A DNA stretch of 64,000 bases. It comes from a bacterium. GTDB lineage: Bacteria > SZUA-182 > DTGQ01. Where the stretch lies: assembly GCA_040755755.1 (NCBI GenBank), contig JBFLZW010000002.1, forward strand, positions 68,337-132,336, read 5' to 3'. Each line of letters opens with the position of its first letter. Position 1 is the stretch's first letter. Shown here one piece after another: positions 24,855-32,494 of this stretch. The notes under the pieces were generated by a model. It made no database searches. It was given only the letters and a program-made list of their open reading frames with translations, and was not told where the DNA came from. Position numbers and translations under genes: made by a program.

Positions 24855-25200
24855 ACTAAAGATGTATATATAAACTAGGGGTAGGAGGAGAGCCTTACCT
24901 TGAGTTCGTTTGTTCCTCACTCATCTGCCTTAATAGACGAGAATGAAGTGCATTCATTACACAAAATGGAGAAAAAATTTTACGGAACTATCAACACGGT
25001 GTATGAGTATCCCTCATTTGAGATAATCCCGTCTCCTTGATCCATATTTTCTTGCAGCAGAGGATATTTCACAGGTATATCCCTCCTTTACAAGAGCTTT
25101 TTCTTGTGCTAACATAAGGTTTTGTGCTGGTATATCAAACTGAGTAAAAATGATTGATTCAATAAAGGCTTACTGCAAATTAACGTGCGGGAGGGTAATT

Positions 25201-25470
25201 ATGCCACTTGCTAAAGAGAAAAAACAGGAAATTATCTCTTTGTTTCGTAAACATGAGAAGGATACGGGTTCTCCGGAAGTGCAGATTGCCATTTTGAGTG
25301 AGAGAATCAGCTATCTGACAGAACATTTCAAAGTCCACAAGGGAGATCATCACTCCCGGCGGGGATTGCTCAAAATGGTTGGACAGAGGAGAAGATTGCT
25401 GAATTACTTAAAAAGCAGCAGTGAGGATCGTTATCGAGAAGTCATTACCCGGCTTGGTATCAGAAAGTAG
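25201..25470 (+). CDS. rpsO: 30S ribosomal protein S15
   Basis: An 89-residue S15 of normal length, starting at [10 protein letters not shown] after a ribosome-binding site (GGGAGGGT). The conserved [20 protein letters not shown] is present at about residues 40-60. S15 binds 16S rRNA early in small-subunit assembly. The gene precedes pnp, the order found in most bacteria, with a 112-bp spacer. A longer in-frame start at 25150 exists but is not supported by the family. Confidence 0.97.
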   Translation: MPLAKEKKQEIISLFRKHEKDTGSPEVQIAILSERISYLTEHFKVHKGDHHSRRGLLKMVGQRRRLLNYLKSSSEDRYREVITRLGIRK

Positions 25471-25582
25471 GCAATTACGCATTATTATCAAATATCTTCT
25501 CCTAAATCGACCTCTAAGAGTCAATGTTCCATGAGAGCAAGCGGATTAGAAGATTGCGGAAAAGGTGGAGGCTTACCTTATT

Positions 25583-27754
25583 ATGATTAAATCTTTACAG
25601 GTGGAGTTGGCACAAAGAACTTTCACTATTTCAACAGGATTAATGGCCAAGCAGGCTAACGGGGCCGTTACCGTCCAATATGGAGAGACGGTGGTGCTTG
25701 TTACTGCGGTCTGCGAAGCCAAGCCGCGCGAGGGAACGGACTTTTTCCCCCTGACGGTTAATTACCTGGAAAAATCCTATGCAGCAGGAAGAATTCCAGG
25801 CGGGTTTTACAAGCGGGAGGGCAGGCCCTCGGAAAAGGAAGTTTTAACTTCCCGCCTGATCGATAGACCTCTGCGGCCATTATTTCCGGACGGATTCCGG
25901 AATGAAGTACAGATTATTGCCATGGTCTTATCAGCGGACCTTGAAAACGATCCGGATATTCTATCAATCATCGGGGCCTCAGCGGCTCTGGTGGTTTCGG
26001 ATATTCCTTTCACGCAGCCGGTAGCGGCTGTGCGGATTGGCCTGATCAATAATGAGCTTGTTCTGAATCCCAGTAACAAAGATCTTGAGAACAGCCGGTT
26101 GAACGTTGTGGTTGCGGGAACACGGGATGCAGTGGTAATGGTGGAAGGGCAGGCGAGCGAGATTTCGGAAGAAACCATGAAAGAGGCGATCTCCTTTGCT
26201 CATCGATCTATGCTTCCGCTGCTTGATCTGCAGGATGAATTGCAGCGGCAGGTGCAAAAACAAAAGATAGAAGTTCCCCAGAAAACTATTGATGAGGAGC
26301 TGGTAAACCAGCTGCGGGGAGCTTTTCAAGAGAAATTAAAAAAGGCTATTCTTATCCCAGGAAAAATGGATCGGCAAAAAGGGATAAACGAGGTCATCGA
26401 TGAAGCTGTCGCTGCTTTTGGCCAGGAGGATGATCTTCGGGAGAAAGAAATCAAGGCTATCCTCGAATCTTTGGAAAAAGAAGAGCTTCGTCGGTTAATC
26501 ATCGAGGAAGGGATCAGGGCTGATGGCCGTACCCTGACCCAGATACGTCCGATCGATTGCCAGGTTTCCGTGCTTCCCCGTACTCACGGATCAGCTCTGT
26601 TCACCCGCGGTGAGACCCAGTCCCTGGCGATTGTCACGCTGGGAACCACTGAAGACGAACAGCGCATGGATGAGCTGGAGGGAGAGACTTCCAAAGCCTT
26701 TATGCTGCACTATAATTTCCCTCCATTCAGTGTCGGAGAGGTCGGCATGCTGCGCTCTCCGGGCCGCAGAGAAATCGGTCACGGCCTCCTGGCGGAGCGG
26801 TCGCTGAAGGCCATTCTGCCAAAACCGGAGGATTTCCCCTATACCATCCGCATTGTTTCCGATATTCTGGAATCGAACGGCTCTTCTTCCATGGCCTCGG
26901 TCTGCGGAGGAACACTCGCCCTGATGGATGCCGGGGTGCCGATCAAATCCCCGGTGGCTGGCATTGCCATGGGACTGGTCAAAGAAGGAGACAGGGTGGC
27001 CATCCTGAGTGATATCATCGGCATGGAAGACCACAACGGAGACATGGATTTCAAGGTGGCCGGAACCAGAGAGGGAATAACCGCCTTCCAGATGGATGTA
27101 AAAATCAAGGGAATCAGTGAAGAGATCATGGAAAAAGCCCTGGCCCAGGCCAGAGCGGGGCGGCTGTATATCCTCGACCGGATGATCGAAGCCATTTCAA
27201 GCCCCCGGGAGAATATCTCAACCTATGCTCCCCGGATATTCTCGATCCAGGTCAAGAGTGACAAGGTCGGCACGGTAATCGGTCCGGGTGGGAAGATGAT
27301 CCGCAGCATTATCGATCAAACCGGCGTCAAGATTGACATCGAAGATGACGGCAAGATTATCATCGCTTCCAGTGACGAGGCCTCGGCTAAAAAAGCCATT
27401 CAGCTTATCCAGAACCTGGTGGAGGAGCCGGAAGTAGGCAAGATCTATCAGGGGAAGGTCAAGCGGATTGTCGATTTCGGTGCCTTTGTGGAAATTATTC
27501 CGGGCACGGACGGCCTCCTGCATATCTCCCAGATTTCACAGCAGCGGCTGCGAAGAGTCGAAGATGCACTGAAAGAGGGAGATGAAATCGAGGTTAAAGT
27601 CATCGAGATCGACAAGCAGGGCAAAGTCAAGTTGAGCCATAAGGCCCTGCTGGAGAAATCGGAAGAGCACCGGGAGCACGGAGGGTACAGAGAACACCGG
27701 GAGCATAGAGAGCACCGGGAGAGAGAAGATCGGACCTACGGGAACCGGCGATGA
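25583..27754 (+). CDS. pnp: Polyribonucleotide nucleotidyltransferase (PNPase)
   Basis: A 723-residue PNPase, starting at MIKSLQVELAQ (GGTGGAGG lies about 10 bases upstream) rather than six codons earlier. Two RNase PH domains flank an alpha-helical linker; the second holds the catalytic region (FMLHYNFPPFSVGEVG). A KH domain (VGTVIGPGGKMIRSII) and an S1 domain (VGKIYQGKVKRIVDFGAFV) follow. It degrades RNA 3' to 5' phosphorolytically. The tail after the S1 domain is a short tandem repeat of REH units (residues about 695-715), encoded by direct repeats at 27665-27725. The stop overlaps the M16 peptidase start by 4 bp. Confidence 0.97.
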   Translation: MIKSLQVELAQRTFTISTGLMAKQANGAVTVQYGETVVLVTAVCEAKPREGTDFFPLTVNYLEKSYAAGRIPGGFYKREGRPSEKEVLTSRLIDRPLRPLFPDGFRNEVQIIAMVLSADLENDPDILSIIGASAALVVSDIPFTQPVAAVRIGLINNELVLNPSNKDLENSRLNVVVAGTRDAVVMVEGQASEISEETMKEAISFAHRSMLPLLDLQDELQRQVQKQKIEVPQKTIDEELVNQLRGAFQEKLKKAILIPGKMDRQKGINEVIDEAVAAFGQEDDLREKEIKAILESLEKEELRRLIIEEGIRADGRTLTQIRPIDCQVSVLPRTHGSALFTRGETQSLAIVTLGTTEDEQRMDELEGETSKAFMLHYNFPPFSVGEVGMLRSPGRREIGHGLLAERSLKAILPKPEDFPYTIRIVSDILESNGSSSMASVCGGTLALMDAGVPIKSPVAGIAMGLVKEGDRVAILSDIIGMEDHNGDMDFKVAGTREGITAFQMDVKIKGISEEIMEKALAQARAGRLYILDRMIEAISSPRENISTYAPRIFSIQVKSDKVGTVIGPGGKMIRSIIDQTGVKIDIEDDGKIIIASSDEASAKKAIQLIQNLVEEPEVGKIYQGKVKRIVDFGAFVEIIPGTDGLLHISQISQQRLRRVEDALKEGDEIEVKVIEIDKQGKVKLSHKALLEKSEEHREHGGYREHREHREHREREDRTYGNRR

Positions 27755-29025
27755 CAGGTGAACCGGTCCGTAAGGTTGTCTTTGAAAACGGCCTGAGGCT
27801 GATTACCGAGCACATGCCGTCAGTGCGGTCTATTTCGGTTGGTTTCTGGATTCTGGGCGGATCACAGATAGAGGAAGCTGCAGAAAGCGGAATTACTCAC
27901 TTTATCGAGCATATGCTCTTTAAAGGGACGCCAACCAGGACCGCCTACGATATTGCCAGGGAAATGGACTCACTGGGCGGGCAGATGGATGCCTTTACCA
28001 GCCGGGAGTATACCTGCCTGTTGGCTACGGTATTGGACGAGCACCTGCCCACGGTTATCGATATCCTGACCGATCAACTGAAAAACTCGGTATTCGACGA
28101 ACAGGAGATGAACCGGGAACGGGATGTGATCCTGGAGGAGATTAAAACAATCGAAGACAGCCCCGATGAGCTGGTCCATGACATCTGCATCCAGAGCCTG
28201 TGGCCGGACCAGCCGATTGGCCGGTCCATTATCGGACGTCAGGAAAACGTCGAGGGATTTACCCGGCAAAACCTCCTTGATTATTTCGAGCACAATTTCC
28301 TGCCGGAGAACATTATTATTACCGCCGCAGGAAACGTCGATCATGATGCTCTCATGAGGTTGATTCAGAAAGAAAATCTGCCTTCCCCGATCTCCGCCGG
28401 GGAAGAGGCGGAGACATCGGGCCGCCCGATGGTCAAACATCAAATCACCTGCATCCGGAAAAAACTGGAACAGGCCCATGTATGCCTGGCCATTGACGGC
28501 ATCCCGCAAAACCATGACCTGCGCTTTGCAGGCTATCTCATGAATTCCATCCTGGGTGGGGGCATGAGCTCCCGCCTGTTTCAGAAAATCCGGGAGCAGC
28601 GGGGGCTGGCTTATTCCGTTTACTCCTCCTGTCACTCCTTCCGGAATGCCGGCCTGTTTTCCATTTATGCCGGAACCCGACCCCAATCCCTGCACGATAC
28701 CGTGCAGCTCATCCTCGATGAGCTTGTCCTTCTCAAGGAACAGACGGTGACTGAAGAGGAACTGCAACGCGCCAAAAACCAGCTCAAAGGCAGCCTCATG
28801 CTGGGGCTTGAGAGTACAGCCAACCGGATGAGCAAACTGGCACGGCAGGAGATATACTTTAACCGGAACTTCTCCCTCGACGAGATCCTGGCAAAAATCG
28901 ATGGAGTAACCCAAGAAGATATACTTACGCTGGCCAGCCTGCTCTTTTGCAGCCAAAACCTGAGCATGGCTGTGCTGGGAGATGTGACAGAACCGGCATG
29001 GCCCCTTGAGGCACTGCGATGTTAG
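27751..29025 (+). CDS. M16 family zinc metallopeptidase (YmxG/PqqL-type)
   Basis: A 424-residue single-unit M16 peptidase. The inverted zinc motif HFIEHMLFKGT (HxxEH) is at about residues 50-60, with the downstream glutamate in the ERDVILEEIKTIED stretch. The C-terminal M16 half contains GGGMSSRLFQKIREQRGLAYS. The ATG overlaps the pnp stop, so translation is coupled. This gene follows pnp in many bacteria, where it is probably a processing or peptide-degrading enzyme, with no signal peptide here. Confidence 0.92.
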   Translation: MTGEPVRKVVFENGLRLITEHMPSVRSISVGFWILGGSQIEEAAESGITHFIEHMLFKGTPTRTAYDIAREMDSLGGQMDAFTSREYTCLLATVLDEHLPTVIDILTDQLKNSVFDEQEMNRERDVILEEIKTIEDSPDELVHDICIQSLWPDQPIGRSIIGRQENVEGFTRQNLLDYFEHNFLPENIIITAAGNVDHDALMRLIQKENLPSPISAGEEAETSGRPMVKHQITCIRKKLEQAHVCLAIDGIPQNHDLRFAGYLMNSILGGGMSSRLFQKIREQRGLAYSVYSSCHSFRNAGLFSIYAGTRPQSLHDTVQLILDELVLLKEQTVTEEELQRAKNQLKGSLMLGLESTANRMSKLARQEIYFNRNFSLDEILAKIDGVTQEDILTLASLLFCSQNLSMAVLGDVTEPAWPLEALRC

Positions 29026-29057
29026 GATAAACACAAAGCAAATACAAATACAAATAC

Positions 29058-29105
29058 AAAGGACACCACAGAGACACAGAGACACAGAGAAAAGCGGATG
29101 AGAAC
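29058..29105. repeat. Intergenic CACAGAGACAC-type repeat, copy 2
   Basis: AAAGGACACCACAGAGACAC followed by AGAGACACAGAGAAAAGCGG. Same family as 15128-15190 and 45612-45680, here in the opposite orientation. It fills much of the gap between the peptidase gene and dut. Confidence 0.8.
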
Positions 29106-29194
29106 AGGTCATTCTGGGACGGCTCCAATTACCAATGACACCACAGAGTAATTAAATGTAGATTTATCATGCTGTGTGTTAAACGACAAACCAT

Positions 29195-29644
29195 ATGGAA
29201 AAGATAGAAATCAAGATAAAAAAAATGGCAGGCTGTGAGGATATTCCCCTTCCCGCCTACATGAGTGAATTGGCTGCCGGGATGGACGTTTTTGCCGCTG
29301 TCGAGGACGCGGTAAAAGTTATGCCGGGAGATTGGATGGCTGTTCCGACCGGGTTTTCCATCGCCATACCTGCGGGGTATGAGGCCCAGATCCGACCACG
29401 CAGCGGCCTGGCCCTTCGCCACGGCATCGGCCTGATGAACAGTCCGGGGACTATCGATGCGGATTTTCGGGGTGAAGTTAAAATCATTGTCGTCAACCAC
29501 GGCAAAGAGCCGTTTGTCATCAAGAGGGGAGACCGTATTGCCCAGATGGTTATCCATCGGGTCTATGCAGGCTGTTTCGAGGTGGTTGAAGACCTGCCGG
29601 AAACGAAAAGATCGGATGGAGGATTCGGCCATACCGGAGTGTGA
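29195..29644 (+). CDS. dut: Deoxyuridine 5'-triphosphate nucleotidohydrolase
   Basis: A 149-residue trimeric dUTPase. Motifs in order: AAGMDVFA (motif 1), PRSGLALRHG (motif 2), GTIDADFRGEVKIIVVN (motif 3, with the catalytic Asp in IDADF), RGDRIAQMVI (motif 4) and the C-terminal Gly-rich arm SDGGFGHTG (motif 5). It hydrolyses dUTP to dUMP, keeping uracil out of DNA. Length is normal. It is in the same direction as the pnp cluster. Confidence 0.96.
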   Translation: MEKIEIKIKKMAGCEDIPLPAYMSELAAGMDVFAAVEDAVKVMPGDWMAVPTGFSIAIPAGYEAQIRPRSGLALRHGIGLMNSPGTIDADFRGEVKIIVVNHGKEPFVIKRGDRIAQMVIHRVYAGCFEVVEDLPETKRSDGGFGHTGV

Positions 29645-29773
29645 CGGGTAATGCCACCGACTTAAGTACATGCCGCGGGAATTAACCAACCAGGTGGCCT
29701 AGCCGCCTCTCAATTGTATTCTTTCATCTTTGTTCGTGCATCTTACACCCCTATACCGTGAGGAGGGCGAGAG

Positions 29774-30559
29774 ATCAGTTTTCGGGTCTGTGTGCTAGGA
29801 AGCGGCAGTGCCGGTAATTCGATCCTGGTATGCTCGGAGAAAACCAAAATTCTGGTGGACGCGGGCTTGAGTACCGGCGAGATTGTCAATCGGCTGGCAA
29901 TGGTAGCCACCCGGCCCGATGAGCTGTGCGCGATCCTGATTTCCCATGAGCACATCGATCATATCTGCTCAGCCGGAGTTCTGGCCCGAAGATACCGAAT
30001 TCCTCTGTATCTGAATACTGCAACCTTCGAGGCAGCAAGTGTTAAGCTCGGCAAGTTGCCTCATTGGGAAATTTTTGACGCCAACCGCAGGTTTGAGCTT
30101 CAGGACCTCCTCATCGAGCCCTTCTCTGTGCCGCACGATGCTGCGGACCCGGTAAGCTTTTGCCTGCACCTGAAAAACCGCAAATTAGGGATCGCCACCG
30201 ACCTTGGCAGGCCCACGACCCTGGTGCGGCAGATGCTCACGGCATGCCACGCACTGATCCTGGAATCAAACCACGATCCCGAAATGCTCCTCAGCGGCCC
30301 ATACCCCTGGTGGCTCAAGCAGAGAATCCGGGGGGGATTCGGGCACCTGTCCAACGAGGGCTCACAATCCCTGCTGCGGGAAATTCTTCACCAGGAACTG
30401 AAAAATGTCATCCTCGCCCACCTGAGTGAAAAAAATAACCATGTCGCCCTGGCTCATCAGACAGCCATGCAGGCTTTACAGGAGCGAAGCGACCTGAGCC
30501 TGAAAGTGACCCTGAGCATCGCCAGCCAGCATCGGGTCGGGGCGGTGATTGAGGTGTAG
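29774..30559 (+). CDS. MBL-fold metallohydrolase (YycJ/WalJ-like), unusual start
   Basis: A beta-lactamase-fold hydrolase with the metal motif SHEHIDH, an N-terminal VLGSGSAGNS stretch and the later ESNHDPEML and LAHLSEKNNH regions of the YycJ-type. Homologues begin FRVCVLGSGS; the only canonical start in frame is GTG 29792, which would cut off FRVCV. An AGGAGGG ribosome-binding site (29760-29766) sits 7 bases before ATC 29774, which would encode exactly the expected N-terminus. I therefore place the start at ATC, either a rare non-AUG start or a one-base error for ATG. Family members act on nucleic acid (5'-3' exonuclease) or related phosphoesters. Confidence 0.8.
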   Translation: MSFRVCVLGSGSAGNSILVCSEKTKILVDAGLSTGEIVNRLAMVATRPDELCAILISHEHIDHICSAGVLARRYRIPLYLNTATFEAASVKLGKLPHWEIFDANRRFELQDLLIEPFSVPHDAADPVSFCLHLKNRKLGIATDLGRPTTLVRQMLTACHALILESNHDPEMLLSGPYPWWLKQRIRGGFGHLSNEGSQSLLREILHQELKNVILAHLSEKNNHVALAHQTAMQALQERSDLSLKVTLSIASQHRVGAVIEV

Positions 30560-30622
30560 GGGGGAGGGAGACGATATAAGGAATTCGCTTTTATGGGAAA
30601 GATGACACGGCAGTGTTGTATT

Positions 30623-30699
30623 TCTCCCGCAGAGACGCTGAGACGCAGAGGATATCATTTTTGGTCATTCTCTGCGCCTCTGCGCGTCACTGCGAGAGA
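30623..30699. repeat. Palindromic CTCCCGCAGAGACGC repeat, copy 2
   Basis: A 77-bp inverted repeat, left arm TCTCCCGCAGAGACGCTGAG, right arm ending GCGTCACTGCGAGAGA with a few mismatches. It lies in the 300-bp gap before the HipA-like gene; the rest of that gap is AT-rich with no gene seen. Confidence 0.85.
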
Positions 30700-30858
30700 T
30701 CATTCTTCTATCCTTAAATACGTGCTATCATAGCGTTTGTTAAGGATGTGCCTAAACCAAAGAAGCAATAAATCTCCAATTTTCAATATATTGGACCAGC
30801 TTTCCACTTCCATGATATCTATTACTATTTAACTATTAGAGAATATTGGTTACAGGCA

Positions 30859-31620
30859 GTGAGTTACCAAGTAATTGAAATCACAAATGAATATAATACC
30901 ATTGAACAGCTTGGAACAAAGGCAAAATTCTGGTTTTATGATAAAAGCGATAACACCACAAAATCATTTAAAATTGGCAGACCTGGCACTGGAGAAAATT
31001 GGGCGGAAAAAGTTGCGTGTGAGTTAGCAAAGCTCCTGAATTTACCGTGTGCCGAGTATGAATTTGCAATCTGGAAAGGAAAAGAAGGTGTAATATCGCC
31101 ATGCTTTGTTCCTCCAGATGGCAGACTTGTTCATGGGAATGAAATACTGGCGAAACTCATTGAAAGTTATCCTAAAAAGGAACTTTATAAGGTTCATGAA
31201 TACCAGCTTTCAACAGTTTTGGAGGTTATAAGTAGGGAAATACCTAATTTGCCATTAGGTTATGAAAGAGGTACAATAATTCAGAAGCCATTGGAACTTT
31301 TCGTAGGCTATTTAATGTTTGATTGTTGGATTTCCAACCCTGATCGTCACCATGAAAACTGGGGATCGGTACTTGATAATACAAGTAAAAAAATGCACCT
31401 TGCACCGACATACGATCATGCATCAGGATTGGGATGCAGAGTATCTGATACCGAAAGAACAAAAAGACTAACTACCAAAGATACAAGGTATAATATAGAA
31501 GCGTTTGTTAGAAAAGCAAAATCTGCTTTTTACGATAAAAACTCGATACAGTTAGATACAATCGAAGCATTTACTTATGCTGCCAAGCAAAATAGAAGGG
31601 CAGCGAACTTCATGCATTAA
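30859..31620 (+). CDS. HipA-like kinase, C-terminal frameshift
   Basis: A 253-residue protein with the C-terminal kinase fold of HipA toxins, starting at GTG. The catalytic loop NPDRHHENWG (residues about 166-175) and a metal-binding Asp in LAPTYDHASGLG match the HipA NxDRHxxN and DFG-equivalent motifs. HipA kinases phosphorylate tRNA synthetases or other targets. The region is visibly more AT-rich than its neighbours. Just after the stop, another frame reads ELHALISEPAINFALEIL and runs to TAA 31701-31703. A single indel near 31595-31605 has therefore probably cut off about 30 native residues, leaving the catalytic core intact. No HipB-like DNA-binding antitoxin precedes it. Confidence 0.75.
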   Translation: MSYQVIEITNEYNTIEQLGTKAKFWFYDKSDNTTKSFKIGRPGTGENWAEKVACELAKLLNLPCAEYEFAIWKGKEGVISPCFVPPDGRLVHGNEILAKLIESYPKKELYKVHEYQLSTVLEVISREIPNLPLGYERGTIIQKPLELFVGYLMFDCWISNPDRHHENWGSVLDNTSKKMHLAPTYDHASGLGCRVSDTERTKRLTTKDTRYNIEAFVRKAKSAFYDKNSIQLDTIEAFTYAAKQNRRAANFMH

Positions 31621-31705
31621 TTAGTGAGCCAGCAATCAATTTTGCATTGGAAATCTTGGCAGCAAACAAAAAGCGCTTATTAGACTCAAAAACAAGGTCA
31701 TAAAA

Positions 31706-32494
31706 ATGGACATGACTACCGTACTTATCTTAGCCTGGCAAAACCCGCATAATCGTGGATGGGTGCCTGTCGGAAGATTGCAGTATAAGGGTACTCGATA
31801 CATCTTCCAATATACCATTGGCGCAAAACAAGCAAAAGACTTCGTGCCATTTAACCTGATGACTGATTTAGCCAGTTCATACGAGTCAGAAGAGTTGTTT
31901 CCGATTTTTCAGAATAGGCTGCTCTCGAAATCGAGGCCGGAATATAATGACTACCTAAATTGGCTCAGCCTGGAAAAAGATACAATTTCCCCTTTCGAAG
32001 AGCTCGCCAGGACAGGAGGAATCAGAGCCACTGATTCCCTCCAATTGTTTCCGATTCCCGAAGAGAGAAATGGAAAGTATGAAGTCATATTTTTCGCTCA
32101 TGGGATCAGTCACTTGGCACCTGGCTATATTGAAAAGGTTAATCAGCTCAGTCAGGGAACGAAGCTCTATGTAATGAGAGATATTCAAAACGAATTTGCC
32201 CCTTATGCACTTACCTTGAGAACCGGTGACACCCGGGAAATCGCAGGTTACTGTCCAAGATTTTTTACCCGGGATTTCGGGAGGCTGATTGATATTAACG
32301 GCGCAGAAAATGTGGAAGTTACCGTTGTTAAGGTTAATGTAAACTCACCATTACAATTTAAGCTGCTCTGTAAGTTGAGCACATCCTGGCCAAGTAAATT
32401 TGTCCCTTTTGCGGATGAAATCTTTCAGCCCATCATAGACAGAGAAGACATACAAAAACCGGCAAAGGCCAAAGGCATCGACATCAAACCATGA
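31706..32494 (+). CDS. HipA N-terminal-like / HIRAN domain protein
   Basis: A 262-residue protein. Residues 1-85 resemble the N-terminal HipA subdomain (WVPVGRLQYKGTRYIFQY, then ELFPIFQNRLLSK). Residues about 150-245 look like a HIRAN domain (LTLRTGDTREIAGYCPRFF), a fold that binds DNA 3' ends in helicases. It begins 2 bp after the repaired stop of the HipA-like kinase gene, so the two form a unit resembling a HipA split into kinase and N-lobe partner, here with HIRAN added. Its TGA overlaps the ATG of the next gene (ATGA). It may restrain the kinase, by analogy with HipS; that is inference. Confidence 0.7.
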   Translation: MDMTTVLILAWQNPHNRGWVPVGRLQYKGTRYIFQYTIGAKQAKDFVPFNLMTDLASSYESEELFPIFQNRLLSKSRPEYNDYLNWLSLEKDTISPFEELARTGGIRATDSLQLFPIPEERNGKYEVIFFAHGISHLAPGYIEKVNQLSQGTKLYVMRDIQNEFAPYALTLRTGDTREIAGYCPRFFTRDFGRLIDINGAENVEVTVVKVNVNSPLQFKLLCKLSTSWPSKFVPFADEIFQPIIDREDIQKPAKAKGIDIKP

